From: JAZQHR01 sp045540815 | GTDB lineage: Bacteria > Bacillota > Clostridia > UMGS1810 | NCBI GenBank assembly: GCA_045540815.1 | Contig: JAZQHY010000052.1 | Coordinates: 1 to 19,113, forward strand | DNA: 19,113 nt | Reading direction: 5' to 3' | Part shown: in pieces, positions 1 through 7,211 of the stretch | Layout of the letters: each line of letters starts with the position of its first letter | Position numbering within the stretch: position 1 is the first letter of the stretch | The notes under the pieces: generated by a model | Databases searched by the model: none | Told to the model about the DNA's origin: nothing | The model's input: the letters and a program-made list of their open reading frames with translations, nothing else | Translations under genes and position numbers: made by a program

Positions 1-471
1 GTAAAGGTATCGGAAGTTCACGGAATGAGCCAGAGAGGCGGAAGCGTTGTTACATATGTTAAGTACGGCGAAAAGATATACTCTCCTATCATTGACCAGG
101 GTGAAGCTGATATTATACTTGCATTTGAAATGCTCGAGGCATACAGAGCACTACCATATTTAAAGAAAGATGGTATAATGATTGCTAACACGCAAAACAT
201 TGACCCTATGCCTGTTATAACAGGTGCTGCCGAGTATCCTACTAATATCGCAGAAAAGATATCAGCGAAGGCAAATCTAAAAGCAGTTGATGCATTATCT
301 CTTGCAAACGAAGCAGGAAATTCAAAAGCGGTTAATGTTGTACTAATCGGCGTAATAGCTAAAAACACAGACATTTCTTACGACAGATGGGTTGAAACCA
401 TAAAATCTACTGTTCCAGAGAAATTCCTCGAAGTAAACCTTAAAGCCTTTGATTTAGGTTACAATCTGTAA
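1..471 (+). CDS. iorB: Indolepyruvate ferredoxin oxidoreductase subunit beta, 3' part
   Basis: This is the C-terminal part (156 residues visible) of the beta subunit of indolepyruvate:ferredoxin oxidoreductase, a cytosolic enzyme. It decarboxylates aryl pyruvates from transaminated aromatic amino acids to aryl-acetyl-CoA and reduces ferredoxin. The reading frame is open to the left edge, so the true start lies outside the window; the ATG at base 25 is internal. The visible part begins with the family signature VHGMSQRGGSV, followed by segments such as SPIIDQGEADIILAFEMLEA that are typical of the pyruvate:ferredoxin oxidoreductase gamma-like domain. The alpha subunit with the TPP site and ferredoxin-type clusters would be expected just upstream. 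A 30-base gap separates it from the CoA ligase gene, which could act on the same aryl-acid pool. Confidence 0.9.
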   Translation, partial: VKVSEVHGMSQRGGSVVTYVKYGEKIYSPIIDQGEADIILAFEMLEAYRALPYLKKDGIMIANTQNIDPMPVITGAAEYPTNIAEKISAKANLKAVDALSLANEAGNSKAVNVVLIGVIAKNTDISYDRWVETIKSTVPEKFLEVNLKAFDLGYNL

Positions 472-501
472 ATTCATATTTTTATAAAGGAGTTGATTTA
501 G

Positions 502-1806
502 ATGCCAATTTTTCAGCCGGAATTAGAATGTATGGACAGAGATAAAATCCGTGCCCTACAGAGTGAACGACTTATATGGCAAGTAAAAAGAATGTACGAA
601 AATGTTGAGCTTTTTAGAAAGCGAATGGACGAAAAAGGTTTAAAGCCAGAAGACATTAAAAGTGTTGACGACCTTTCAAAGCTTCCGTTTTCATACAAGC
701 AGGATTTAAGAGATTATTACCCATACGGACTATTTGCTGTTCCTCTTAAAGATATAAAGAGAGTTCACGCATCAAGCGGTACTACTGGTAAACAAATAGT
801 AGTTGGATATACCAATCACGACCTTGAAATGTGGAACGACTGTATGGCTCGTCAGCTATCTGCTACTGGCGCTGATGAAAATTCGTTTGTACAGGTATCG
901 TATGGTTACGGACTATTCACAGGCGGTCTTGGTGCTCACGGTGGTGCAGAAAGAATTGGCGCTACAGTAATCCCTACTTCATCCGGTAACACACAACGTC
1001 AGATACAGACTATGATAGACTTTGGCTCAACAGTTTTATGCTGTACACCTTCATATGCAATGTATCTTGGTGAAACCATTGAGGAAATGGGTGTTAAAGA
1101 CAAACTAAGCCTTAAAGCAGGTGTATTTGGCGCAGAGCCTTGGACCGAAGATATGAGAAAGGCTATCGAGGATAAGCTTAACATAAAAGCTTACGACGTA
1201 TATGGATTATCTGAAATAATGGGACCTGGTGTATCATACGAATGTGAATGCCAGAAAGGTATGCACGTATGCGAAGATATGTTTATACCTGAAATTATCG
1301 ACCCTGACACAGGCGAGGTTCTTCCGGAAGGCGAGTCGGGTGAACTTGTATTTACCACAATTACCAAAGAAGGCTTCCCGCTTATAAGATACCGCACAAG
1401 AGATATTTGCTCACTTAACTATGAAAAGTGCGAGTGTGGAAGAACATTTGTAAGAATGAACAAGCCTACAGGCAGAAGTGACGATATGATGATTATCCGT
1501 GGCGTAAACGTATTTCCTTCGCAGATAGAAGAAGTTCTACTTAGAATTGGCGGAGATGTTACACCAAACTATCTAATTATCGTTGACAGAGTAAATAACA
1601 CAGACACGCTTGAAGTTCAAGTAGAAATGTCTGAGGCTATGTTTGCTGATGATGTTAAATCAATTGAAAAGGTTGAAGCAAACATCAAAGACCAGCTTAG
1701 AAGTGTACTTGGTCTTGCGGCAAAGGTTACACTTGTTGGACCTAAAACAATAGCACGTAGCGAAGGAAAAGCTAAACGTGTTCTCGACAAGAGAAAACTT
1801 GTATAA
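502..1806 (+). CDS. paaK: Phenylacetate-CoA ligase family protein (PaaK-like)
   Basis: This is a 434-residue adenylate-forming CoA ligase of the usual PaaK length. It should activate phenylacetate or a related aryl acid with ATP and CoA via an acyl-AMP in the cytosol. Visible motifs are the ATP-binding loop SSGTTGK (91-97), YGLSE (234-238), RYRTRD (296-301) and GRSDDMMIIRGVNVFP (324-339), then a C-terminal lid domain with a lysine-rich tail in the place of the catalytic lysine. Cysteines at 248, 250, 257, 310 and 312 could form a metal site; that is inference. The ATG start has a strong AAAGGAG site eight bases upstream. Position between iorB and an ACT protein suggests interconversion of aryl-acetyl-CoA and aryl acetate. 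The exact aryl substrate cannot be read from the sequence. Confidence 0.92.
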   Translation: MPIFQPELECMDRDKIRALQSERLIWQVKRMYENVELFRKRMDEKGLKPEDIKSVDDLSKLPFSYKQDLRDYYPYGLFAVPLKDIKRVHASSGTTGKQIVVGYTNHDLEMWNDCMARQLSATGADENSFVQVSYGYGLFTGGLGAHGGAERIGATVIPTSSGNTQRQIQTMIDFGSTVLCCTPSYAMYLGETIEEMGVKDKLSLKAGVFGAEPWTEDMRKAIEDKLNIKAYDVYGLSEIMGPGVSYECECQKGMHVCEDMFIPEIIDPDTGEVLPEGESGELVFTTITKEGFPLIRYRTRDICSLNYEKCECGRTFVRMNKPTGRSDDMMIIRGVNVFPSQIEEVLLRIGGDVTPNYLIIVDRVNNTDTLEVQVEMSEAMFADDVKSIEKVEANIKDQLRSVLGLAAKVTLVGPKTIARSEGKAKRVLDKRKLV

Positions 1807-1820
1807 GGAGGATAAATAAT

Positions 1821-2240
1821 ATGCTTATAAAACAGGTTTCAGTTTTTATGGAAAATAAATTTGGTAAGCTTGCAAACGTGGTTGATATCCTTGGCAAAAA
1901 TGATATTGACATTAAAGCACTTACTATGGCTGACACTACAGATTTCGGCATCCTAAGAGTTATTGTAAACGACTGGGAAAAAGCCGCAAAAGTACTTCGA
2001 GAAGAAGATATGATAGTTAAGGTTACTGACGTAATAGCTGTAGGCATCGAAGATGTTCCGGGCGGACTTTCAAAGGTTTTAAATCTATTAAAGGACAACG
2101 GTATATCAGTTGAGTATATGTATGCATTTACTGGCAAAGACGATGTTGAACATTCATCGGTTGTTATGAAGGTAGACAACAAAGATTTGGCTATCGAGGT
2201 ATTCTTCAAAAACGATATTCCATCAAAATCACAACTATAA
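1821..2240 (+). CDS. Tandem ACT domain protein
   Basis: This is a 139-residue soluble protein made of two ACT domains and nothing else. The first spans about residues 3-66 (FMENKFGKLANVVDILGKND) and the second about 71-135 (IEDVPGGLSKVLNLLKDNGI). Each carries the G-x-L turn followed by a helix that forms the ligand site in ACT domains, which usually bind amino acids. It lies 14 bases after the CoA ligase and has an AAGGAGG site before its ATG, so it is the last gene of the iorB-paaK transcript. From this context I infer that it senses an aromatic amino acid or aryl acid and modulates the neighbouring enzymes; no effector or catalytic domain is attached. A strong terminator follows directly. 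Confidence 0.88.
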   Translation: MLIKQVSVFMENKFGKLANVVDILGKNDIDIKALTMADTTDFGILRVIVNDWEKAAKVLREEDMIVKVTDVIAVGIEDVPGGLSKVLNLLKDNGISVEYMYAFTGKDDVEHSSVVMKVDNKDLAIEVFFKNDIPSKSQL

Positions 2241-2252
2241 GATATAACAGTA

Positions 2253-2280
2253 AAGCCCAACCTTATTGGTTGGGCTTTTT
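2253..2280 (+). terminator. Intrinsic terminator of the iorB-paaK-ACT transcript, shared by convergent genes
   Basis: A perfect 10-bp stem, AAGCCCAACC (2253-2262) with GGTTGGGCTT (2268-2277), encloses a 5-base loop and runs into a T tract on the plus strand. The convergent minus-strand cysteine-rich gene ends 18 bases away. The minus-strand reading has only a short T run (TTTA), so it is probably weaker in that direction but may serve both units. Confidence 0.9.
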
Positions 2281-2297
2281 GTGTATATAACATATAA

Positions 2298-2459
2298 TTA
2301 TTCTTTTATTTCATCAATCTCTATTACCGCATATTCGTCTTCGACATCAATGCATTTGCCGCAATTATCGCATGTTTTCGTAGGGTCAAGGTCACACTTA
2401 TCGCACTCGCCACAGTTTGTGCAGACTTTATCTGCCTCAAGTATACATTCTTTAGCCAT
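2298..2459 (-). CDS. Small cysteine-rich protein, 53 aa, unknown function
   Basis: A 53-codon frame from ATG at 2459 to TAA at 2298. The protein has eight cysteines at positions 5, 13, 16, 19, 22, 30, 33 and 36. They form two related units, CTNCGECDKC and CDNCGKC, followed by an acidic tail (DVEDEYAVIEIDEIKE). Such spacing suits binding of zinc or an iron-sulfur cluster, but no named domain is recognised. The frame is very likely real: an AGGAGAG ribosome binding site lies six bases before the ATG and overlaps the TAG stop of the preceding PLP-enzyme gene, implying translational coupling. The codons look like those of the neighbours, and the frame ends just before a terminator. It may serve as a metal or thiol partner of the upstream enzyme, but that is inference from position alone. 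Confidence 0.8.
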   Translation of the reverse strand: MAKECILEADKVCTNCGECDKCDLDPTKTCDNCGKCIDVEDEYAVIEIDEIKE

Positions 2460-2468
2460 AGTTCTCTC

Positions 2469-3737
2469 CTATTTTAAATTCATAACATTCGTCGCTGCTA
2501 TCATTATAGCAAGTCTTGCACTCTCATAAGTAAGACCGCCTTGATAATATGCTACATAAGGTTCTCTCATCGGACCGTCTGCAGAAATTTCTATAGACGA
2601 GCCTGACACAAATGCACCTGCTGCCATTATAACCTGATTTTCATATCCAGGCATATCCCATGGCATTGGCACTACAAAGCTGTCAATTGGAGCGCCTTTT
2701 TGTATCCCTTGGCAAAACGCTACAAGCTTATCGGGATTACCAAATTTAATAGACTCTATAATATCAGTTCTTATTTCACTATATCTCGGAGATACATCGT
2801 ACCCCATAAGTTCAAATACTGCGCTGCAAAAAACAGATGCTTTTATGCTTTGTGAAACTATATGCGGTGCCATAAAAAATCCCTGATACATATCGCGATT
2901 ATTCCCGAGCGATGCACCGCATTCTCTTCCAATACCCGGACAAGTAAGCCTGTACGAAATCATCTCTACACATTCTTTTTTACCAGCTATGTAACCGCCC
3001 GATTTTGCAAGACCGCCGCCTGGATTTTTAATGAGCGAACCAACAATAATATCTGCGCCCACGCTTGTAGGCTCTTTTTTCTCTACAAACTCACCATAAC
3101 AGTTATCAACCATACAAATTATATTTTCATCAATCGATTTTACAAGCGTAATTATTTCGCCTAATTCATCTACTGTAAATGAATTTCTCCAGCTATACCC
3201 TTTTGAACGCTGAAGCATTACCATTCTACAGCCTTCTGATACAGCCTTCTTTATACCATCAAAATCAGGTTTTCCGTCTTCTTTCAAATCAACCTGTTTG
3301 TAATTTACACCAAACTCTTTTAGCGAGCCTGAATTTTCACCGCGTATTCCTATAACCTCTTCTAAAGTGTCATATGGTGCACCTGTAACGGCTACAACTG
3401 TATCACCGGGACGAAGTATGCCATATAAACACGATGCAATTGCCTGCGTTCCATTTACAATATTGTGCCTTACTATGGCATCTTCTGCATCAAAAGCCTG
3501 TGCATACACCCTATCAAGTGTATCTCTGCCAAGATCGTCATAACCATATCCGGTTGTAGGGGCAAAATGTGCCTCAGATATATTATTATCGTGAAACGCA
3601 CTAAGCACTTTTAAAGTGTTATATTCGCAAACATCGTCTATATATTTAAAATTATCTTTTATAAGCTCATCAGCTTTTTTACATATATCAAGAACTTCAT
3701 TAGAAATCCCATAATTCTCTTTTAAAAAGTTGTTCAT
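2469..3737 (-). CDS. PLP-dependent enzyme, methionine gamma-lyase / aluminium resistance family
   Basis: This is a 422-residue fold-type I PLP enzyme of the Met_gamma_lyase family, often annotated as aluminium resistance protein. Members are related to cystathionine and methionine gamma-lyases, but their physiological reaction is poorly defined. Visible features are the N-terminal FAPTTGYGYDDLGRDTLDRV, the NGTQAIASCLYGILRPGD cofactor region (95-112), VDNCYGEF with the likely PLP-pyridine aspartate D211, and SLIKNPGGGLAKSGGYIAG (234-252), where K237 is the likely Schiff-base lysine. The length is normal. It starts four bases after the Nudix gene and its stop overlaps the ribosome binding site of the 53-aa cysteine-rich gene, so all three are probably co-expressed. 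Family assignment is strong; substrate is unknown. Confidence 0.9.
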   Translation of the reverse strand: MNNFLKENYGISNEVLDICKKADELIKDNFKYIDDVCEYNTLKVLSAFHDNNISEAHFAPTTGYGYDDLGRDTLDRVYAQAFDAEDAIVRHNIVNGTQAIASCLYGILRPGDTVVAVTGAPYDTLEEVIGIRGENSGSLKEFGVNYKQVDLKEDGKPDFDGIKKAVSEGCRMVMLQRSKGYSWRNSFTVDELGEIITLVKSIDENIICMVDNCYGEFVEKKEPTSVGADIIVGSLIKNPGGGLAKSGGYIAGKKECVEMISYRLTCPGIGRECGASLGNNRDMYQGFFMAPHIVSQSIKASVFCSAVFELMGYDVSPRYSEIRTDIIESIKFGNPDKLVAFCQGIQKGAPIDSFVVPMPWDMPGYENQVIMAAGAFVSGSSIEISADGPMREPYVAYYQGGLTYESARLAIMIAATNVMNLK

Positions 3738-3741
3738 CTTC

Positions 3742-4278
3742 CTACCTTCTTACCCTATTGTACGTTTTAAGTATTGCAATGGCTGTTTTCGCATCGTGAA
3801 TTTCATTGTTCATAACCATATCATACAAGTCGTCTATTTTATGTTTTTCAATCTGTAAAAATTCATCTTCGTCGGGATTTGTGCTTCCAAGATGCAGGTT
3901 TGTCGCAAGATATAACGTTATCTTCTCATCACAAAAACCGGGTGTTGGATAATACACTCCAAGACACTCGAAGTTGTCAGCGGTAACTCCAACCTCCTCT
4001 TTTAGCTCGCGTTTTCCACACTCAAAAGGATCTTCGCCGTAATTAAGCTTACCTGCAGGTATTTCAAACACCATTTCATCATATGGTTTTCTGTACTGCC
4101 TTACCATATACACCATATCATCTTTGTCAAGCGCAATAATACCAACACCACCAGGGTGATTTACAAGTTCTCTTGAAGCCTTAGTTCCATCAGGAAGTAC
4201 TACCGTATCAACCTTAAGCTTAATTATTCTACCATCAAAATATGTTGTTGAATCAACTGTCTTTTCCTCAAAATTCAT
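3742..4278 (-). CDS. Nudix hydrolase, probable ADP-ribose pyrophosphatase
   Basis: This is a 178-residue cytosolic Nudix hydrolase. The complete Nudix box lies at residues 76-98: G76, E82, and then the REL-KEE-VGV run (90-98), whose glutamates bind catalytic magnesium. The upstream strand MVYMVRQYRKPYDEMVFEIPAG is characteristic of the ADP-sugar pyrophosphatase (NudF-like) branch, which cleaves ADP-ribose to AMP and ribose 5-phosphate. The PTPGFCDEKITLYLA segment after the box supports the same branch. It begins nine bases after the membrane-anchored protein gene, with an AGAGGTG site, and precedes the PLP enzyme by four bases. Substrate range within Nudix proteins is hard to predict from sequence. 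Confidence 0.88.
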   Translation of the reverse strand: MNFEEKTVDSTTYFDGRIIKLKVDTVVLPDGTKASRELVNHPGGVGIIALDKDDMVYMVRQYRKPYDEMVFEIPAGKLNYGEDPFECGKRELKEEVGVTADNFECLGVYYPTPGFCDEKITLYLATNLHLGSTNPDEDEFLQIEKHKIDDLYDMVMNNEIHDAKTAIAILKTYNRVRR

Positions 4279-4287
4279 TTTACACCT

Positions 4288-5058
4288 CTACGCTTTGTTG
4301 TTTTTTCTTGAAATAAGTTTATTAAGTAACCACATCACCACAAAGCCAAATATTAGGCCAACAAAAATGGTTATTATAGCGTAAATCCACATATCCTCAT
4401 TTTTATCAAGCGTAAGATTTATACCTCCTGTAATAACGTCTTCCTCTTTAGAAGACATCTCTTTACCATCTTCACCAACATATGTAATAAGTTTTTCTGT
4501 ATTTTTAACCGAAGGATAAAGTGTAACTTCCGCATTATTTTCATTAACCTTTACTATACCATTTTGATAGACAAATCTGTCATAACTGCCTCCTGTAGAA
4601 ATAAAATATGATAGAGATACAAGCTTTCCCTCGCAGTCTTCGCCTTTAGCGCTGATCGGAACCAACACACGAATATTTTTCACATCAACTGTATCAGTTT
4701 TATAAACTCCATTTTTAATGTAATATGAATTCAAATTCTTTCCAAGAGATATAACAATATTATCACCAATTTTTGGTATATTAAAGTTCTCTGCGTGCTC
4801 ATTGCAGTAATAATATCTGAATTTATTTAGCGTCACAGTATCAGGAAGCACTGTATCAGTACCAGAAATTCTGTTTTTAAAGCAAGAAAATGGTTCTATA
4901 ACAACATTATTATCTACAATGTCAGTTATAGTCGCAAGAACCAAAAGATCGTTATCGCCTTTTATAAAATTGTCAACAGAATCTGCATACACAACATTTG
5001 AAGTAATTAAAAATAAGCAAATAATGCACAAAAATACTATTGATACTTTCCTTTTCAC
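4288..5058 (-). CDS. Secreted protein with C-terminal membrane anchor, unknown function
   Basis: I do not recognise a family for this 256-residue protein. It has a clear N-terminal signal peptide (KRK, then a hydrophobic core, likely cut after VVYA at about residue 25), a largely beta-predicted extracytoplasmic part, and a single transmembrane helix at about 224-246 followed by a basic tail (NKLISRKNNKA). The protein is therefore probably anchored with its bulk outside the cell. Three cysteines (in EPFSCF, YYCNE and GEDCEG) lie in the outer part. The start codon is GTG; the ribosome binding site AAAGGA is 13 bases away, which is long, and a five-codon frame fills the gap. It sits between DUF4330 genes and the Nudix gene, so an envelope role is plausible but unproven. 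Confidence 0.75.
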   Translation of the reverse strand: MKRKVSIVFLCIICLFLITSNVVYADSVDNFIKGDNDLLVLATITDIVDNNVVIEPFSCFKNRISGTDTVLPDTVTLNKFRYYYCNEHAENFNIPKIGDNIVISLGKNLNSYYIKNGVYKTDTVDVKNIRVLVPISAKGEDCEGKLVSLSYFISTGGSYDRFVYQNGIVKVNENNAEVTLYPSVKNTEKLITYVGEDGKEMSSKEEDVITGGINLTLDKNEDMWIYAIITIFVGLIFGFVVMWLLNKLISRKNNKA

Positions 5059-5069
5059 TTACACATCAT
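5055..5069 (-). other. Possible mini-ORF leading into the GTG start of the anchored protein
   Basis: ATG-ATG-TGT-AAG-TGA on the minus strand encodes only M-M-C-K. Its TGA overlaps the GTG start of the next gene in a GTGA junction. The AAAGGA site (5072-5077) is five bases from the second ATG but 13 from the GTG, so ribosomes might initiate here first and re-initiate. This may be chance. Confidence 0.3.
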
Positions 5070-5088
5070 ATTCCTTTCACGATATTAT

Positions 5089-5583
5089 TTATTTTAGAAT
5101 ATTCACACCATCAACCTTTGTAGTTACCTCTACTTTTTGTGTTGTAATCTTTATAGTTGAAAATTTTGCAATTTGTTTTGTACCATTTGCAAAATATCCA
5201 TCATCAGATATTCTTGCATTACACTCAACAGTTACATATGCATCATACCTTTGGGGCATAATACTTTTTGCTATAGTTCCATCGCTTTTTTCAAGATGCT
5301 GCTCAGTAGGTTTATAATCAACCTTAGTTATAACGCCAATAGCCTTTGAACTTTCATCATCATAAACAGTATCCCCTATTTCAAACGCATCAACAGTATA
5401 CTTTCTTACTTTCTCTGCTTTTAATACATATTCAATCTTTTCCGATGCAATAGCAGCATCTTTATTTGCAGAAAAACCAAATTTATATACAGTTGCAGAA
5501 ATTGCAACCGCAATAATCAAAACAAAAAGAAAATCTATTATATTAAACCTTCCAAAAAGTTTTCCTTTTTTATCTATAAGCAT
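5089..5583 (-). CDS. DUF4330 family membrane-anchored protein (second copy)
   Basis: This 164-residue protein has the DUF4330 layout: a short basic cytoplasmic start (MLIDKKGKLFGRFNIIDF), one transmembrane helix at about residues 18-36, and an outer beta-rich domain of about 120 residues. The outer domain contains YTVDAFEIGDTVYDD, a GVITKVDY strand and a YDAYVTVE strand, and it ends in KIDGVNI-like sequence. The function of DUF4330 is not established. It is the second of two adjacent family members, 14 bases apart, lying between a glycosyltransferase and an anchored protein. The AGGAGTG site is well placed before the ATG. An accessory role in envelope polysaccharide assembly is inferred from context only. 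Confidence 0.82.
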   Translation of the reverse strand: MLIDKKGKLFGRFNIIDFLFVLIIAVAISATVYKFGFSANKDAAIASEKIEYVLKAEKVRKYTVDAFEIGDTVYDDESSKAIGVITKVDYKPTEQHLEKSDGTIAKSIMPQRYDAYVTVECNARISDDGYFANGTKQIAKFSTIKITTQKVEVTTKVDGVNILK

Positions 5584-5597
5584 TCATCTCACTCCTA

Positions 5598-6074
5598 TCA
5601 CTCGTTTACATTCACTTCTACAATATATCCGCTACCAACATAATTTTTATTTTTAATGTAAATGTTTTTTCCTACTTTTATTTCCTGGCTGGCAAACATA
5701 ATGTTATCACCATATGTTGTTGGAATACCTTCAATCGTCACATACACATCATAGCTGTCTTGGTATTTAGCCACAGAAAAAGTACCATCATTTTTGTTTT
5801 CTATAACATCAGTAGCATCTTTAAACTCAACGCCTGACACCTTGCCTAAATATCCGCCCTTGATACTATCTTTGATGTCATCTCCTATTTTAATTAAATC
5901 CTTATATTCTCCACTTTGATTTCTAAGCTCCACAGTATAGCTTATCATTTTCTCATTGCCGCTGTTTTCTGCACCGCCATTTAAAAATTTATATCCAATA
6001 ACGAGTGCTATAACGACAAAAACAATTATAAGAATATCTATTATACCAAATTTTATTTTTCTATTTGATTTCAT
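5598..6074 (-). CDS. DUF4330 family membrane-anchored protein (first copy)
   Basis: This 158-residue protein is a paralogue of the next gene downstream, with the same plan: basic start (MKSNRKIKFGIID), one transmembrane helix at about residues 12-29, then an outer domain of about 125 residues. The outer domain shares the pattern of its partner: a VELRN strand, an IKIGDDIKDS turn, LGKVSGVEF, YDVYVTIEG and a final YIVEVNVNE strand. The two copies are divergent, so the duplication is old or both were inherited as a pair. GGAGGA lies before the ATG. The gene follows the glycosyltransferase by 15 bases. Neither copy has a recognisable catalytic motif, so they are more likely structural or scaffold proteins than enzymes; that is inference. 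Confidence 0.82.
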   Translation of the reverse strand: MKSNRKIKFGIIDILIIVFVVIALVIGYKFLNGGAENSGNEKMISYTVELRNQSGEYKDLIKIGDDIKDSIKGGYLGKVSGVEFKDATDVIENKNDGTFSVAKYQDSYDVYVTIEGIPTTYGDNIMFASQEIKVGKNIYIKNKNYVGSGYIVEVNVNE

Positions 6075-6089
6075 CTTAAATTCCTCCGT

Positions 6090-7211
6090 TTATTTAACAG
6101 ACAAATACACGTCTTCTATCTTTCGAGTCATAATTTTAGCTTCAAATTCTCTTTCAAAAACCTCACATGCTCCATTTTTAAGACGCGTTTTAACCTTTTC
6201 GTCAGTTAATATAAGCTTAACTTTCTTATACATTTCATCTGCATTTTTTGAAGGGAAAATATATCCGTTAACATCATTATAAATAACTCCCGGATTGCCC
6301 CCAAAGTCACTAACAACCGCCGGCACTCCAAGGCTCATAGCCTCAAGAAGTGATAAGCTTGTAGCCTCAGTACCAAATGATGCATTAAGCTCTACATCAA
6401 GTATATTTTTAATACCTGTAACATTCTTAACAAAACCTGCCATTATGACATTTTGCTCTATATCAAGCTCAGAAATTTTTCTTCGTATCTCATCTTCATA
6501 CGGACCTGTTCCGGCAATTAAAAGCTTTACCTTTATTCCGTCGTCAATAAGCTTTCTAAGAGCCTCAAGAGCATATATATGTCCTTTCACCTCTGTAAGT
6601 CTTGCTATCATACCAAGCAAAAATTCGTCTTCAGATACGTTATAATTTGATTTTAACGCAAGTTTCTCCTCGTGCGATATTATTTCAAGTCTTTCAACGC
6701 CGTTTTTAATAACGATAATTTTGCTTTCATCAACACCCGTATCTGTAAGGTTTAGCTTTGCAGCTTCAGCTACAGCTATAATCTTGTCCGAATAATGATT
6801 GTTCACTAGTCCATTTATTTTTTTGCCGACACCCTTCGATATAAGTTTTGAAGGCGGAAATACACTGTGTCTTGTGTATATTACTTTTACGCCTTTAACT
6901 TTTCTGGCTGCAATTCTCGCAGAAAGTGAGCCGTGCGAATGAACAATATCAGGTTGTTCATTCTTAATAATCTTTTTAAGTTTTTTCACAGCAGACAAAT
7001 CAAATGACTTATCGCTAATTCCGTCAACTTCAATGCACTTTGCATTAAGCTTTTCAATCTCTTCTTTTAATAGGCTTCCTTTTGGTACAACGACACTAAC
7101 CTCAAACTTTTCCCTGTTATAAAATTTTAGAAATGTTAGTATACACTTCCCTGCTCCGCCTATATTTGTATCACTTATTACATTTAATACTTTAATTGTC
7201 AGCACCCCCAC
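6090..7211 (-). CDS. GT4 family glycosyltransferase
   Basis: This is a GT-B fold, retaining glycosyltransferase of family GT4, about 373 residues, acting at the cytoplasmic membrane face. Seen are the N-terminal donor/acceptor domain motif ISDTNIGGAGK, HSHGSLSARIAARK (91-104), the second-domain start GMIARLTEVKGH (200-211), AGTGPYEDEIR, and the E-x7-E motif (E282 and E290) with the following GVPAVVSDFGGNPGVI that binds the nucleotide sugar. It follows the ligase-like gene with an overlap. The start is uncertain: the listed GTG has no ribosome binding site, while an ATT at 7196 gives a protein starting (I/M)KVLNVISD, typical for the family, and has GGGGGTG six bases before it. It probably adds a sugar to an envelope glycan; the sugar cannot be named. 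Confidence 0.92.
   Translation of the reverse strand: MGVLTIKVLNVISDTNIGGAGKCILTFLKFYNREKFEVSVVVPKGSLLKEEIEKLNAKCIEVDGISDKSFDLSAVKKLKKIIKNEQPDIVHSHGSLSARIAARKVKGVKVIYTRHSVFPPSKLISKGVGKKINGLVNNHYSDKIIAVAEAAKLNLTDTGVDESKIIVIKNGVERLEIISHEEKLALKSNYNVSEDEFLLGMIARLTEVKGHIYALEALRKLIDDGIKVKLLIAGTGPYEDEIRRKISELDIEQNVIMAGFVKNVTGIKNILDVELNASFGTEATSLSLLEAMSLGVPAVVSDFGGNPGVIYNDVNGYIFPSKNADEMYKKVKLILTDEKVKTRLKNGACEVFEREFEAKIMTRKIEDVYLSVK

Noticed and set aside
25..471. Complete gene starting at ATG 25
   Set aside because: The frame is open to base 1 and the residues before this ATG (VKVSEVHG) belong to the conserved family signature, so the gene is cut by the window edge.
1772..2293. Minus-strand 173-codon frame opposite the ACT gene and terminator
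   Set aside because: It is antisense to a clear gene, crosses the terminator and has a Ser/Ile-rich composition typical of antisense frames.
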